Assembly: GCA_016744875.1 (NCBI GenBank)
Contig: JADGDL010000005.1
Location: 5,786 to 69,785, forward strand
Reading direction: 5' to 3'
DNA from: Sulfurovum sp.
GTDB lineage: Bacteria > Campylobacterota > Campylobacteria > Campylobacterales > Sulfurovaceae
Length of the DNA: 64,000 nucleotides
Position 1 is the stretch's first letter, and the number at the start of each line of letters is the position of its first letter. Shown piece by piece: positions 1-10,497 of the stretch. The position numbers were made by a program, and so were the translations under genes. Under the pieces are notes generated by a model. It ran no database searches. It saw only the letters and a program-made list of their open reading frames with translations, and had not been told where the DNA came from.

Positions 1-546
<546 letters not shown>

Positions 547-573
547 CTAAAATTTCCTTTTTTATCTCTACGC

Positions 574-1794
574 TTACGCTGTTTTTTTATCTTTAATATA
601 CAAAGGTTTTGCCCCTGTTTCTACCACTTCTTGAGTGATGACTACTTCATATCCACTTAATTCAGGGAGTTCATACATGATATCGAGCAATATCTCTTCA
701 AGTATAGAACGTAATCCTCTTGCACCTGTTTTTCTGTCTAAGGCTTTTTGTGCGATGAGTGAAAGTGCCTCCTCTTCGAAAGAGAGTATGACATCATCGA
801 TCTGAAAAAGTTTTTGATACTGTTTCAATAAAGAATTTTTTGGTTCAACCAAAATGCGAACCATATCTTCTTTACTTATCTCACCAAGTGTTGCGAGAAC
901 ATGCAGACGACCAATGAGCTCCGGGATAAGACCAAAGGAGACAAGATCATCTGATTCTACAAGATGAAGAAGATTTTCTTCCTCTTTTTTTGAACGTTTT
1001 TCCTGACCAAAACCAAGGGTATTTGCTCCAAGTCTTCTTTTTAGGATGTCATTTAGACCATCAAAAGCACCACCACATATGAAAAGAATATTTGATGTGT
1101 CTATCTGGATGAAGTCCTGATTTGGGTGTTTACGTCCACCTTTTGGTGGGATGTTCACTACCGAACCCTCGATGAGTTTAAGAAGAGCCTGTTGTACACC
1201 TTCTCCTGAAACATCACGCGTAATAGAACGGTTTTCTCCCATACGAGCGATCTTATCTACTTCATCGATAAATACGATACCCTGCTCAGCACGTTGTGGG
1301 TCACCATCTGCTGCCATAAGCAGTTTGGTAAGGATATTTTCTACATCTTCACCTACATAACCAGCTTCTGTAAGATTTGTTGCATCAGCAATGGCGATAG
1401 GCACATTTAAAAATCTTGCAATGGTTTGTGCCAAAAGTGTTTTACCTGAACCTGTTGGTCCTATAAGCAGTACATTTGATTTTGCGATCTGTGTATCGTC
1501 ATCTACATTATCTTTAAAGATACGTTTATAGTGGTTATAAACTGCTACTGAAAGTGTTCTTTTCGCTTTTTCCTGTCCTATGACATAGTCACTGAGCATA
1601 CTGTCGATTTCTTTAGGTGTGTAGAGTGTATGTGCCTCTAGATCTAGAGCATTTTCTTCATATTCCTCTTCACCAAAGAGGATTTTATATGCTGAAACAA
1701 CACAGTTTGAACAGATGTAAGCACTCTCTCCTGCAATGAGAGGATTCTCTTCACTCTCATTTGCTTTACAAAAGCTACAAGCTTTATTTGTCAT
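574..1794 (-). CDS. clpX: ATP-dependent Clp protease ATP-binding subunit ClpX
   Basis: AAA+ unfoldase that feeds substrates to ClpP in the cytoplasm. At 406 aa it is of normal length. The N-terminal zinc-binding domain has Cys6, Cys9, Cys28 and Cys31. Walker A is GPTGSGKT at residues 112-119, followed by the pore-loop GYVGED and a Walker B of the FIDEVDK form; the sensor-2 region GARGLRSI is near the C-terminus. It lies between lpxA (20 bp upstream) and mreB and is probably co-transcribed with them. clpP is not in the window. Confidence 0.97.
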   Translation of the reverse strand: MTNKACSFCKANESEENPLIAGESAYICSNCVVSAYKILFGEEEYEENALDLEAHTLYTPKEIDSMLSDYVIGQEKAKRTLSVAVYNHYKRIFKDNVDDDTQIAKSNVLLIGPTGSGKTLLAQTIARFLNVPIAIADATNLTEAGYVGEDVENILTKLLMAADGDPQRAEQGIVFIDEVDKIARMGENRSITRDVSGEGVQQALLKLIEGSVVNIPPKGGRKHPNQDFIQIDTSNILFICGGAFDGLNDILKRRLGANTLGFGQEKRSKKEEENLLHLVESDDLVSFGLIPELIGRLHVLATLGEISKEDMVRILVEPKNSLLKQYQKLFQIDDVILSFEEEALSLIAQKALDRKTGARGLRSILEEILLDIMYELPELSGYEVVITQEVVETGAKPLYIKDKKTA

Positions 1795-1814
1795 TTATTA
1801 TCCTTATCTGTCAT

Positions 1815-2603
1815 TTACTTTGTTGGACGTGTGAATGGTATACCACGTTTAGAGGTTTGTATAAATTCACACAGTTTTCTTACTGCATCTGAGTCTGTGG
1901 TTTCTAAGATACTTTGTACCACTTCCTGAAGTGCTTTACCTTGTTCAAAGAGTTCTCGATATGCCACTTTAAGTGCATTGATCTCTCCACGTTCCATAGA
2001 TCTGCGAAGTCCTGTAAGGTTTAGCCCTCTAAGGTTCGCACGATTACCTTCTGCCAAGCAGTAAGGTGGTATATCTTGTGCCAAAGCAGATGCTCCACCT
2101 ATCATGGCATAATCACCGATATGCACGAATTGATGTATAGGGGTCATACCCCCGACAACGACATGGTTACCAAGTTCAACATGTCCGGCAAGTGTAGCTC
2201 CGTTTGCCAATATACAGTTGTCACCAAGTATGACATCATGTCCTAAGTGTACATATCCCATTAGTAGGTTTCCGTTACCTATCTTAGTAACAGAACCCCC
2301 ACCTTCAGTACCTGGATTAAGTAAGGTAAATTCTCTAATGGTATTGTTGTCACCAATGATCAATTGTACATCTTCACCATTAAATTTTAAATCCTGAGGT
2401 ATTGTTCCTACAGCAGCATATGAGAAGATACGGTTATTCTTCCCGATGGTCGTATCACCTTCTATGACAGCATGAGATGCCACTGTGGTGTTAGCCCCGA
2501 TCTTTACTTTTTCACCAATGTAAGCAAAAGGACCTACAGAGACATTTTCACCAAGTACAGCACCATCTTCTATGACAGCAGAAGCATGAATTAAAGACAT
2601 CAA
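1815..2603 (-). CDS. lpxA: acyl-ACP--UDP-N-acetylglucosamine O-acyltransferase
   Basis: First step of lipid A synthesis: moves a 3-hydroxyacyl chain from acyl carrier protein to UDP-GlcNAc. The 262 aa match family length. Left-handed beta-helix hexapeptide repeats fill the N-terminal two thirds. The catalytic-His region appears as MGYVHLGHD, and a helical C-terminal domain follows. Two adjacent ATGs are possible (2603 or 2600). It starts 5 bp after fabZ, so the two are translated together; lpxB lies a few genes upstream, grouping lipid A enzymes. Confidence 0.96.
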   Translation of the reverse strand: MMSLIHASAVIEDGAVLGENVSVGPFAYIGEKVKIGANTTVASHAVIEGDTTIGKNNRIFSYAAVGTIPQDLKFNGEDVQLIIGDNNTIREFTLLNPGTEGGGSVTKIGNGNLLMGYVHLGHDVILGDNCILANGATLAGHVELGNHVVVGGMTPIHQFVHIGDYAMIGGASALAQDIPPYCLAEGNRANLRGLNLTGLRRSMERGEINALKVAYRELFEQGKALQEVVQSILETTDSDAVRKLCEFIQTSKRGIPFTRPTK

Positions 2604-2608
2604 ATGGC

Positions 2609-3058
2609 CTATTTGTCTACGATCATAGCTTTAAGTTCAGCTTGTGCAACCACTTTATCGTCTACATATGCTTTTGCATCAAGTTGCCATACCGGTCCCT
2701 TGTTCTTGATCACATCGATCTTATAGACAAGTTGGTCACCCGGAGTTACCGGTGAACGGAACTTTGCTTTGTCAATACTCATAAAGTAGACAACTTTTTT
2801 TGCAATGTCTTCTTTTGTTACACCATCCATACTTTTAAATGCAAGAACACCACCTGCCTGAGCCATACCTTCGATGATCATCACACCAGGGTAGATAGGA
2901 TGATCAGGAAAATGTCCTTGAAAGACAGGTTCAGAGATAGAAACATTCTTTAGACCTTCGATGTACTTACCAGGTGTAAGTTCTGTAATTCTATCCACAA
3001 GTAAAAATGGATATCTGTGAGGGAGTATTTCTTGAATTTCAATGACGTTATAAAGCAC
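2609..3058 (-). CDS. fabZ: 3-hydroxyacyl-[acyl-carrier-protein] dehydratase FabZ
   Basis: Hot-dog fold dehydratase of type II fatty acid synthesis, giving trans-2-enoyl-ACP. The 149 aa include the signature [13 protein letters not shown] and the catalytic-helix segment [20 protein letters not shown], whose His and Glu are the known active-site residues. It sits directly upstream of lpxA, the widespread fabZ-lpxA pairing in which both enzymes use the 3-hydroxyacyl-ACP pool. The upstream intergenic region holds one copy of the multi-hairpin repeat. Confidence 0.97.
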   Translation of the reverse strand: MLYNVIEIQEILPHRYPFLLVDRITELTPGKYIEGLKNVSISEPVFQGHFPDHPIYPGVMIIEGMAQAGGVLAFKSMDGVTKEDIAKKVVYFMSIDKAKFRSPVTPGDQLVYKIDVIKNKGPVWQLDAKAYVDDKVVAQAELKAMIVDK

Positions 3059-3106
3059 GGTAAACCTTTGTATAAAAATTGACTTATTTACTATTAATTA
3101 TGACGC

Positions 3107-3177
3107 ATATGGAACAAAGTACCATATCCTAGGCTAAAGCTCTGTTTGCTTGAGCAGTAGGCTCAAGCGACGGGTCG
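3107..3177 (+). repeat. multi-hairpin intergenic repeat, copy 1 (most diverged)
   Basis: About 70 bp between queH and fabZ made of successive inverted repeats: ATATGG/CCATAT (3107-3112 with 3122-3127) around a loop containing AACAAAG, GCTTGAG/CTCAAGC (3148-3154 with 3162-3168), and CGAC/GTCG (3168-3171 with 3174-3177). Aligned without gaps to copy 2 over the last 42 nt, about 30 positions match. Both neighbouring genes are on the minus strand, so this copy is antisense to them. Not followed by a T-run, hence not a plain terminator. Confidence 0.7.
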
Positions 3178-3269
3178 CGCTTAAGACGTGTATTATTAGA
3201 AGCATAAGTCTATAAAATGAGCTATTATTTTATCTAATATTTTCTAAATTCTTTATGAATGATATTTTG

Positions 3270-4355
3270 CTATGAGGAAAGTTCTATCAGTACTTCTTTG
3301 ACATCATCGTAGGTCTTACTTTGGCAGAGGATCTCTATCTTTTTATCGGGTATCTCTTCAACAACAAGGATGATGGAGAGATCATACGGTGTGACCCCTA
3401 GTTGTGTACGTATTTCAATCTCTTTAGAAAAAGAAGGGGGAGAAAAAATAAGTTCTGTTACACTTTTATAGTCTGTATCTGCTAAATGATTATAATGCGA
3501 AAGTGTGATGAAACGTACTTCATCACGGTTCATGTGATGTACTTCTCCAAGACTATACTCTATTTTGCCTCTGCTATACTCTCCTTTGAGTGTAGAATAG
3601 GGTAAAAAGTGGGCAGGAACTATCTCTTTTCTGACACGCAAAAGTCCGGAACTTAAACGCCAATTTAAAAAACGTTGTTTGATGATCTTATGGGGTATGC
3701 TTTTTTCTTCGAGCTTCCATCGTTTTTCATACATTTCTATACGTTCTTCTATGGATTCTGGTTGTATCTGTCCTGAAATAGGTACAAAAAGTTCATCTGC
3801 AAGCTTGTTTTGTTGGTCTCTTTGTATGTTCAGTGCATAGAGGCATCCACAGTAGTCTTGACGGTAAAGTGCATCTTCTTTGGCTAAGATATTTTGTTCT
3901 TGTGTGCCAGAGGCTTTTCTGTAATCTGGAGCTATAAATTCCAAGCCTAAATTTTCACCTAGCGCATCTCCAGCAACTTTAAGTTGTTCAAGTGACTTTT
4001 TAGGGCTTGTAAGTAGGGTAGAAGTGTACGTCGTTTCTCCAAGCTCTTTTGCTTTTTGTGCAGAGACTTCAAAACGTCTGTCAAAACAGATACCACAGCG
4101 CGCACCTTTTTCAGGCTCATCTTCAAAACCTTTAACAAGTGAGAGCCACTTTTCAACATCATATTCACCTTCTATGAGTTCTATACCAAGCATGTTACAA
4201 CTTCTTTGAACATCAAGTAAGCGTAAGTAGTACTCAGAGTAAGGGTGAATGTTAGGGTCATAGAAAAAGCCTGTGAGTTTCTCTTCGGGGTACTCCGTTT
4301 GGAGTTTTTGCAAAAAATAATGACTGTCAACTGAACAACAGATATGCACTAACAT
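3270..4355 (-). CDS. queH: epoxyqueuosine reductase QueH (DUF208 family)
   Basis: Last step of queuosine synthesis, reduction of epoxyqueuosine in tRNA; the alternative to QueG. The diagnostic cysteines are present: adjacent Cys6-Cys7 near the start, Cys87-x2-Cys90 (GARCGICFDRR), and Cys169/Cys171 (DYCGCLYAL), which bind the Fe-S cluster and a further metal in characterised QueH. At 361 aa it carries roughly 180 residues beyond the conserved core, as in other Campylobacterota members by my recollection. The ATG overlaps the end of lpxB by 7 nt, implying translational coupling. Confidence 0.9.
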   Translation of the reverse strand: MLVHICCSVDSHYFLQKLQTEYPEEKLTGFFYDPNIHPYSEYYLRLLDVQRSCNMLGIELIEGEYDVEKWLSLVKGFEDEPEKGARCGICFDRRFEVSAQKAKELGETTYTSTLLTSPKKSLEQLKVAGDALGENLGLEFIAPDYRKASGTQEQNILAKEDALYRQDYCGCLYALNIQRDQQNKLADELFVPISGQIQPESIEERIEMYEKRWKLEEKSIPHKIIKQRFLNWRLSSGLLRVRKEIVPAHFLPYSTLKGEYSRGKIEYSLGEVHHMNRDEVRFITLSHYNHLADTDYKSVTELIFSPPSFSKEIEIRTQLGVTPYDLSIILVVEEIPDKKIEILCQSKTYDDVKEVLIELSS

Positions 4356-5398
4356 GAAGTATCCATTATGATGTCAGCAACATTTTTAGAACTACCATGA
4401 CCTAGATACTCTTTTAACTCTTTGGCTTTGTCTGTAAATATTTTTCTATCTGTATTATGATACTCTTTAAGTAAATTCTCAACAGTCACTTCTTCCTGGA
4501 GTATTTCATTATGTAAGGTTGTTCCATTTGATTTAGTAAGTATGATATTTGCCAATCCCACTTGTGTAATACCAAGCAGCTTAGTGCCTATGAAAAAGTC
4601 TGCTTTTTTTGCGATATACGCTAAGGTAAAAGGCACACCGATCAGGGCGGCTTCCAATGTGGCTGTCCCTGAACATATAAACGCAAACTCACTGCGTCTG
4701 AGCGCTTCGTGCGTATCCCTGAGTATTTCAAACTCTCTGTTACCTGGGTAAAGTTTTGCTATTTTATTTCTGCTAAATGAAGGTGGGATAACAAGCAGAG
4801 GTCTGATGTCATTACCCAGTTTACGTCTAAGTTCCAAGAAGATAGGCATAAGACGGGAGATCTCAGACTTTCTTGACCCTGGCATAAAGGCAATGCAGTT
4901 TTTAGTTTCTGATTCCACCCTATGTACATCTATTTCATCAAGCAGAGGGTGACCAATATACTCTGCTTTTCCCTGTGGATAGTAGTCTACTTCAAAAGGT
5001 AGGATACCAAGGAGCCTGTCACAGTAGAGTTCTAATTTTTTAGCACGCTTTGGCCGTGATGCCCATATCTGAGGTAAAATATAATAGATGATCTCTTTGT
5101 CAGGATAGGCAGTTTTGAGTTTTTTTGCCAAAGGTAAGTTAAATGCAGAAGAGTCCATAAGCAGTATTTTATCTGCATCTTTTGCTAGTACTACCAGTTC
5201 ATCCATGGCTTTATATGCCCAGCGTATTTTTTTAATGGCATCCACTATACCCATGATAGCCATTTGGCTTATGTCATAAAGAGGTTCTCCTAATGACTTG
5301 TCAAAGATACCTATAAGCTCTACATCTGCTGTATGTTTGAGTACCTCTTTTAGATGGAGGTTTGATGAAGGTTCAAGAGCTGATACTAATAATTTCAT
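4349..5398 (-). CDS. lpxB: lipid-A-disaccharide synthase
   Basis: GT-B (family 19) glycosyltransferase at the inner membrane joining UDP-2,3-diacylglucosamine and lipid X. The 349 aa are typical. Family segments visible include IMGIVDAI near the N-terminus, PQIWASRPKRAKKL in the middle, the PGSRKSEI acceptor/donor loop and a C-terminal SGTATLEAALIGVP motif. An AGGAAT ribosome site precedes the ATG. It is the first gene of a coupled pair with queH. Confidence 0.95.
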   Translation of the reverse strand: MKLLVSALEPSSNLHLKEVLKHTADVELIGIFDKSLGEPLYDISQMAIMGIVDAIKKIRWAYKAMDELVVLAKDADKILLMDSSAFNLPLAKKLKTAYPDKEIIYYILPQIWASRPKRAKKLELYCDRLLGILPFEVDYYPQGKAEYIGHPLLDEIDVHRVESETKNCIAFMPGSRKSEISRLMPIFLELRRKLGNDIRPLLVIPPSFSRNKIAKLYPGNREFEILRDTHEALRRSEFAFICSGTATLEAALIGVPFTLAYIAKKADFFIGTKLLGITQVGLANIILTKSNGTTLHNEILQEEVTVENLLKEYHNTDRKIFTDKAKELKEYLGHGSSKNVADIIMDTSC

Positions 5399-5440
5399 GA
5401 ATATTTGATTCCTATGCGTAATTGTTGTATTTTAGCATAA

Positions 5441-5923
5441 TTACTGTTGGTATTTTTTAGGATACTCGAAAAAGAGTTGTTTGCCTTGATGTGTAGCTAT
5501 TTTATCTTCAAAAACGATACCAACGATTCCTGCAGTAGGTATGTTGAAGATCGACTTGTCTGAGAGCATATCATTCAGTGCAGTTAACTCCGGGTTATGT
5601 CCTACAATCATCACACTATCTACTTTTTGTAATGCCTCTTGTAGAAGGTCGAAAAGACTCATAGATGATGCTTCGTAGATACTTTCATCAAATTGAAGTT
5701 CTCCACCTAGTGTTATATGGTAGTGTTTAGCAGTTTTTTTAGCACGTTTAGCAGGGCTAGACAGTATAAGCTCAGGTCGAATACCTTTTTCTTTAAGAAG
5801 ATTTGCCATAAAAGGAGCATCTCTTTTACCTCGTGCATTGAGTGGACGTTCAAAGTCAGAGAGTGACATGTCTTTCCAACTGGATTTTGCATGACGTGCG
5901 ATGTAGAGAGTTTTTTTAATCAT
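5441..5923 (-). CDS. histidine phosphatase family protein (SixA-like)
   Basis: Small branch-2-like histidine phosphatase resembling phosphohistidine phosphatase SixA. Catalytic RHA motif is in the first residues (IARHAKSSW), with an ERPLNARGKRDAP segment and a C-terminal IVGHNPELT His motif. The start at 5923 is chosen because its ATG overlaps the antiporter stop as ATGA; an upstream ATG at 5935 would add four residues. It follows and overlaps the NhaC-type gene, so expression is probably coupled. The natural substrate is unknown. Confidence 0.85.
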   Translation of the reverse strand: MIKKTLYIARHAKSSWKDMSLSDFERPLNARGKRDAPFMANLLKEKGIRPELILSSPAKRAKKTAKHYHITLGGELQFDESIYEASSMSLFDLLQEALQKVDSVMIVGHNPELTALNDMLSDKSIFNIPTAGIVGIVFEDKIATHQGKQLFFEYPKKYQQ

Positions 5924-7299
5924 AGTGTTACCCATCCAACAATTAAAAATGCCAAAGAAGCTAAAGTACCACCAATAAGTGCATAAGGCAATTGCGTCCT
6001 CACATGTTCCACATGATCACAGCCTGCTGCCATAGAGGAGATGATGGTAGTGTCTGAGATAGGAGAAGCATGATCTCCAAAGATCCCTCCGCTTATAACA
6101 GCTGCTATGATCAGTGGAATATGTAAGTCCATTGTAGCTCCCAAAGCCAAACCTATGGGCATCATAATGGAGAAGGTTCCCCAGCTTGTTCCTGTGGAAA
6201 ATGCTGTGATACTTGCCACTAAAAAGATGAGTAGCGGCATAAGAATAGGGGAGATATTTCCATCTAAGATGTGTGCCAGGTATTTGGCTGTGCCAAGGTC
6301 ACCGATCACCTTACCTATAAGCAGTGCAAAGAGCATTATCATACCTACGGGTATCATATCTCCTATGCCCTCATAGAACCCTTTAAAGTACTTTTTGTGA
6401 GAGAGTGCTTTCGTAGGTACAAAATAGAGGTACATAAAGAATAATGTCACAATGACTGCGTAATAAACAGACGTTGAACCTGAACCTTTAAATATATCAC
6501 CTTCTCCTGTAAAATAAAGTCCTACAGGCACCATGAATACCATCACTAAAATAGGTAAGAGCATTTTATACGGGGTAGCTTTGATATCTAGTTTATCATC
6601 CGGCAAAATATAGCTTACAGGAGTAGCGTGTTTCATGGGACCTATATTGATATTGAAAATAATAACACTTAGTACAATGGCTAAAGTAAAGAGTGAATAA
6701 AAGTTGTAGGGTATAGATGCTATGAGTAGTGAGATACCATCTCCTGAGATCACTTGAGAGTCAATAGCAGTAACGATAAGTCCTAAAAGCAATGCACCCC
6801 AGGCATTCAGTGGAATAAGTGAGCAGATAGGAGCTGAAGTAGAGTCACAAATATATGCTAGCTTCTCTCTGCTGACACCATTTTTATCGCACAAAGGTTT
6901 TGCCACAGTCCCTGCTACAAGTGCTGTTATTGAAGACTCTATGAAGATGATCACACCAACAATATAGGCAAGTAACATTGCACCAATAGGCGAGTCTATT
7001 TTCTTGGCTTTTTGGCTCAAATAGAGAACAAAACTATCAACTGCTCCACTCAATGTAAGTAATCTGATGATAGAACCGACCATGACCACAAATAGGAGCA
7101 TTTTAGTAATCCACCCTTCTGAAAAAAGAGCAATGACACCATCAAAAAGAGCGATAAAAGCATCTATGGGGTTATAAGCATTGAGGACCAAAAAGCCTGC
7201 AAATATACCACTCATGAGCGAAACGATCACATCTTTGGTTATAATAGCTAAAATGATTGTTAGTAGCGGTATCGCTATTGATAATATTCCATATTCCAT
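5920..7299 (-). CDS. Na+/H+ antiporter NhaC family protein
   Basis: Polytopic inner membrane protein of 459 aa with about 11-12 hydrophobic segments, matching the NhaC/ArsB-type ion transporter fold. Typical segments are a SSITALVAGTVAKPL stretch and the helix-break region FSTGTSWGTFSIMMP, with SGGIFGDHASPISDTTI near the C-terminus, which is characteristic of NhaC-family proteins. The substrate could be Na+/H+ or an organic ion such as malate/lactate; sequence alone does not decide. Divergent from the L,D-transpeptidase gene with only 17 bp between starts. Confidence 0.85.
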   Translation of the reverse strand: MEYGILSIAIPLLTIILAIITKDVIVSLMSGIFAGFLVLNAYNPIDAFIALFDGVIALFSEGWITKMLLFVVMVGSIIRLLTLSGAVDSFVLYLSQKAKKIDSPIGAMLLAYIVGVIIFIESSITALVAGTVAKPLCDKNGVSREKLAYICDSTSAPICSLIPLNAWGALLLGLIVTAIDSQVISGDGISLLIASIPYNFYSLFTLAIVLSVIIFNINIGPMKHATPVSYILPDDKLDIKATPYKMLLPILVMVFMVPVGLYFTGEGDIFKGSGSTSVYYAVIVTLFFMYLYFVPTKALSHKKYFKGFYEGIGDMIPVGMIMLFALLIGKVIGDLGTAKYLAHILDGNISPILMPLLIFLVASITAFSTGTSWGTFSIMMPIGLALGATMDLHIPLIIAAVISGGIFGDHASPISDTTIISSMAAGCDHVEHVRTQLPYALIGGTLASLAFLIVGWVTL

Positions 7300-7316
7300 A
7301 AAGAAGATTATACCAC

Positions 7317-8021
7317 ATGAAGATATTACTTACACTCTGTTTATCACTCTTTTTACTACAGGCCCAAGATATACCAAATACGAAACAAATTATAGTTGTA
7401 ACAACTGAAAGTTGGTCACTACCAAATGGAGTATTACAACGGTATGAAAAAACAGATAAGAAGTGGCAAAAAGTAGGTAGATCTATAGAGATCAAGTTGG
7501 GGCGTAATGGATTAGGATGGGGAATAGGTCTACACACAACACCTAATGATGCTAATTACATTAAAAAAGAAGGTGATGGTAAAGCACCTGCAGGAATATT
7601 TTCTCTTAAACAAGCGTTTGGATATGAGCCTTTTGATGTGAAATATCCTTATGCAGTTTACAAAGAAACAGACCATTGTGTGGATGATGTCAATTCAAAA
7701 CTTTATAATAAAATAGTTGACAGTAAGAACGTGACTATAGACTATAAAAGTAAAGAGCATATGAAATTTCCCAAAGACTATTACAAGTACGGCATCGTAG
7801 TAAACCATAATCATATAGATGAGGTGGGTGCCAAAAGAGGTGCAGGATCATGTATATTTATACACATTAAAAAAGTGCCTACTGCAGGGTGTACCGTGAT
7901 GAATGAGAGTGAGATGAAAGAGATCATAGAGTGGTTAGATGTTAAAAGCAATCCACTACTCATTCAAGGCACGAAAGATATTTTAAATGATCTTTTGAAA
8001 CATATAAAAGTATCTATCTGA
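7317..8021 (+). CDS. L,D-transpeptidase (YkuD) family protein
   Basis: Exported enzyme probably acting on peptidoglycan cross-links or trimming in the periplasm. Residues 1-17 form a signal peptide ending near LQAQ. The YkuD catalytic signature is His183-x8-Cys192 (FIHIKKVPTAGCTVM), giving the nucleophilic cysteine and its histidine. Length 234 aa fits single-domain members. A close divergent partner is the NhaC gene; galE follows 35 bp downstream with its own TATAAT directly after this stop codon. Confidence 0.85.
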   Translation: MKILLTLCLSLFLLQAQDIPNTKQIIVVTTESWSLPNGVLQRYEKTDKKWQKVGRSIEIKLGRNGLGWGIGLHTTPNDANYIKKEGDGKAPAGIFSLKQAFGYEPFDVKYPYAVYKETDHCVDDVNSKLYNKIVDSKNVTIDYKSKEHMKFPKDYYKYGIVVNHNHIDEVGAKRGAGSCIFIHIKKVPTAGCTVMNESEMKEIIEWLDVKSNPLLIQGTKDILNDLLKHIKVSI

Positions 8022-8027
8022 TATAAT
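8022..8027 (+). promoter_or_regulatory. predicted -10 element for galE
   Basis: A perfect TATAAT begins right after the stop codon of the L,D-transpeptidase gene and lies 29 nt before the GTG start of galE, with an AGGGGAG ribosome site in between. Start mapping has not been done; inference from position only. Confidence 0.55.
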
Positions 8028-8056
8028 TTCAACTATTGATACAGGGGAGAAATAAG

Positions 8057-9064
8057 GTGAAGGTTCTAGTTACAGGTGGTGCGGGTTATATAGGTTCACA
8101 TACGGCTATATTACTTATAGAAGCAGGGTATGAAGTAGTTGTTTTCGATAATTTTTCCAATGCTTCAAAAGAGAGCATATCGAGGGTTGAAAAGATCACT
8201 CAAACGTCCATTGAAGTCATAGAAGGTGATATCCGAAACCGCAGTGACCTTGAAAAAGTATTTCAGACCCATACCATAGATACTGTCATACACTTTGCAG
8301 GACTGAAAGCAGTCGGAGAATCAGTTGAACAGCCTTTACGCTATTATGATAATAACGTAAACGGTACAGCAGTTTTATGTGAAGTGATGGCAAAATATGG
8401 ATGTAAGTCTATTGTCTTTTCTTCTTCAGCAACTGTGTATGGCGACCCTCATCAAAATCCTATTACCGAAGACTTCCCTACATCTGCTACAAATCCTTAT
8501 GGAAGAACAAAACTTTTTGTAGAAGAGATGTTAAGAGATCTGAATATTTCGGATAATGAATGGAAAATAGTGTTACTTCGTTACTTTAATCCAGTGGGTG
8601 CACATGCTTCAGGTACTATAGGTGAAGATCCTAACGGTATACCCAATAATCTAATGCCATTCATCGCACAAACAGCTGTGGGTAAAAGAGATTCTCTATC
8701 AATCTTTGGCGGTGACTATGATACACATGATGGTACAGGTGTACGTGATTACATTCATGTTGTTGACCTTGCTGCTGGACATGTGAAAGCACTTGGACAT
8801 ATGCAGGATTTTCATGAAGTAATGACGATCAATCTTGGTACAGGGAAAGGTTATTCAGTACTTGATATGGTAAAAGCCTTTGAAAAGGCAACTGGGCAAA
8901 CTGTACCGTATAAAATTGTTTCTAGAAGAGCAGGGGACATTGCAACATGTTATGCAGATCCTGCTTATGCAAAAGAAGTTTTAGGATGGGAAGCTGTACG
9001 AAGTATAGAGCAGATGTGTGAAGACAGCTGGAGATGGCAGTCTAATAATCCAGAGGGCTATTAA
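8057..9064 (+). CDS. galE: UDP-glucose 4-epimerase
   Basis: Extended short-chain dehydrogenase/reductase interconverting UDP-glucose and UDP-galactose for LPS/EPS sugars. The NAD-binding GGAGYIGSH is at the N-terminus, FSSSATVYG holds the catalytic Ser, and NPYGRTK is the YxxxK motif. I place the start at GTG 8057: AGGGGAG lies about 8 nt upstream, whereas an upstream TTG at 8036 would only add seven residues and precede that site. About 335 aa, normal length. Its 3' end overlaps the convergent 9061 gene by 4 nt. Confidence 0.95.
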   Translation: MKVLVTGGAGYIGSHTAILLIEAGYEVVVFDNFSNASKESISRVEKITQTSIEVIEGDIRNRSDLEKVFQTHTIDTVIHFAGLKAVGESVEQPLRYYDNNVNGTAVLCEVMAKYGCKSIVFSSSATVYGDPHQNPITEDFPTSATNPYGRTKLFVEEMLRDLNISDNEWKIVLLRYFNPVGAHASGTIGEDPNGIPNNLMPFIAQTAVGKRDSLSIFGGDYDTHDGTGVRDYIHVVDLAAGHVKALGHMQDFHEVMTINLGTGKGYSVLDMVKAFEKATGQTVPYKIVSRRAGDIATCYADPAYAKEVLGWEAVRSIEQMCEDSWRWQSNNPEGY

Positions 9065-10371
9065 GGCTTATCTTCTCTAGCCTTACCTGCATTATCTGCT
9101 AGAATTGAGAGTACAAAACTTGCAACTACAAAGCCTAAGAAGAGAAAAAAACCAACTTGAAGTGAGGTACCGTTGGTTGTGATAATATTGATGGGATCAC
9201 TTATCTCTTCTAATTTTTCTAATTCATTGCTTACTACACCATCAAGTCCAAGATATGACATAAATATAGAGACGACCATTACATCGGCCATTGACCACTT
9301 TGTCGAACGAAGCGCAAAGAAACGTGTGACAGGATTATTGCCTATGACATTTTTACTATAGTAGTATAGTGTGGTCGAGAGCAGTTTGAGTGTTGGGAAA
9401 ATAATACTGAATGTGGTAAGGAGTACCCCTACAAATATCATTTTGAATTCATCTTCTTCCATAAGTAACAGGACAAGGTCATAGATACTTTTACTTTGGT
9501 AGAAAAGTATTTGGTCTGTAAATATAACCTGTTTATCAAGTATCAAAAAGTGGAGTTTAGATATTTTTGCCTCTATATCCAACATTGGCAACATAAGACC
9601 AGGTATTAGTAGTGTAACACTCGTGACAGAAAGAAGGATTAATGACGCGGACTTGAGTAATGTACCTTGAAGTACGATAAATATTATAAGCAGTACAGAA
9701 AGTCCTAAAATCAGTATAGTATCTTCATCGATCTTATTGTTCAATTCTTCTATCTCACGGTCAAGCTTTGAACTACATGCAGCATAATCTTTTGTCTCAT
9801 AGCGTTCGAGAATGGCGTCAAATTGAGCCATATTTACAGGCTGCATGACATTATTTGCTGTAAATTGCTGTAGTTTCTCTTTAAGTACGGTTTTGAGTAT
9901 GGCCTGATTGTCAGGTTTTTCAAGTTCATCTATGACTTTGTCAGTAAATTCAGGTACTCTGCTTCTTAAGTGTTTAAAGTCTACAAGTGAGTCTGTGACC
10001 ATTTGTTTGGTAGACCCGACAATGGAGTCAAAAAAGCCTCTTTTTTTATTTTTCTTACGAACTTCTTTTTCCGCTTCTACGATAAGTGCATCCAGAATGG
10101 CCTCAACATAGGTTTTGATCTCTAATCTACTGCTTTTTGTAAACTCAAACTCATCTATTTTTTGTTCAACAATGACTGAGATTTTATCTGTCCATACTTT
10201 GGAGTTAAAGAGTCCGTACTGTACTGAATGCAGATGGGCATAGTCACTTTTTTGTGCTTTTACAATAGTGCCGTTTTCTATAAGATGTGTCACTTTATAA
10301 ATAATAGTTGAGAGTAAAATAACACTTACAATGATCAATAGTTTTTGAATATGATTACGAATGAATTCCAT
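9061..10371 (-). CDS. membrane protein with C-terminal PqiA-like domain
   Basis: 436 aa. One N-terminal membrane segment (about 10-28) is followed by a long soluble, charged helical part (about 45-215, periplasmic by inference), then four membrane segments to the end. The C-terminal part contains [20 protein letters not shown], very like the WSMADIFLISI of the PqiA half at 50722 in this window, which supports a PqiA-related fold. Unlike PqiA it lacks N-terminal CxxC zinc pairs. Function unknown; a role in lipid or envelope stress is only a guess from PqiA. Confidence 0.6.
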   Translation of the reverse strand: MEFIRNHIQKLLIIVSVILLSTIIYKVTHLIENGTIVKAQKSDYAHLHSVQYGLFNSKVWTDKISVIVEQKIDEFEFTKSSRLEIKTYVEAILDALIVEAEKEVRKKNKKRGFFDSIVGSTKQMVTDSLVDFKHLRSRVPEFTDKVIDELEKPDNQAILKTVLKEKLQQFTANNVMQPVNMAQFDAILERYETKDYAACSSKLDREIEELNNKIDEDTILILGLSVLLIIFIVLQGTLLKSASLILLSVTSVTLLIPGLMLPMLDIEAKISKLHFLILDKQVIFTDQILFYQSKSIYDLVLLLMEEDEFKMIFVGVLLTTFSIIFPTLKLLSTTLYYYSKNVIGNNPVTRFFALRSTKWSMADVMVVSIFMSYLGLDGVVSNELEKLEEISDPINIITTNGTSLQVGFFLFLGFVVASFVLSILADNAGKAREDKP

Positions 10372-10497
10372 GCCGGATATTTTCCTATATTTGTATCTGC
10401 AAGTAGTATAGCCAAATTAGAGTAAAAGATTGAGAAGAAAGCTATTTCTAATACAATGTAATCATGTTATACTTTCGATTATGTAAGAGGAAATAGA

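Noticed and set aside
3107..3177. tRNA or known riboswitch in the fabZ-queH gap
   Set aside because: No T-loop, anticodon arm or acceptor pairing is present, and the other copies point in varied directions relative to genes.
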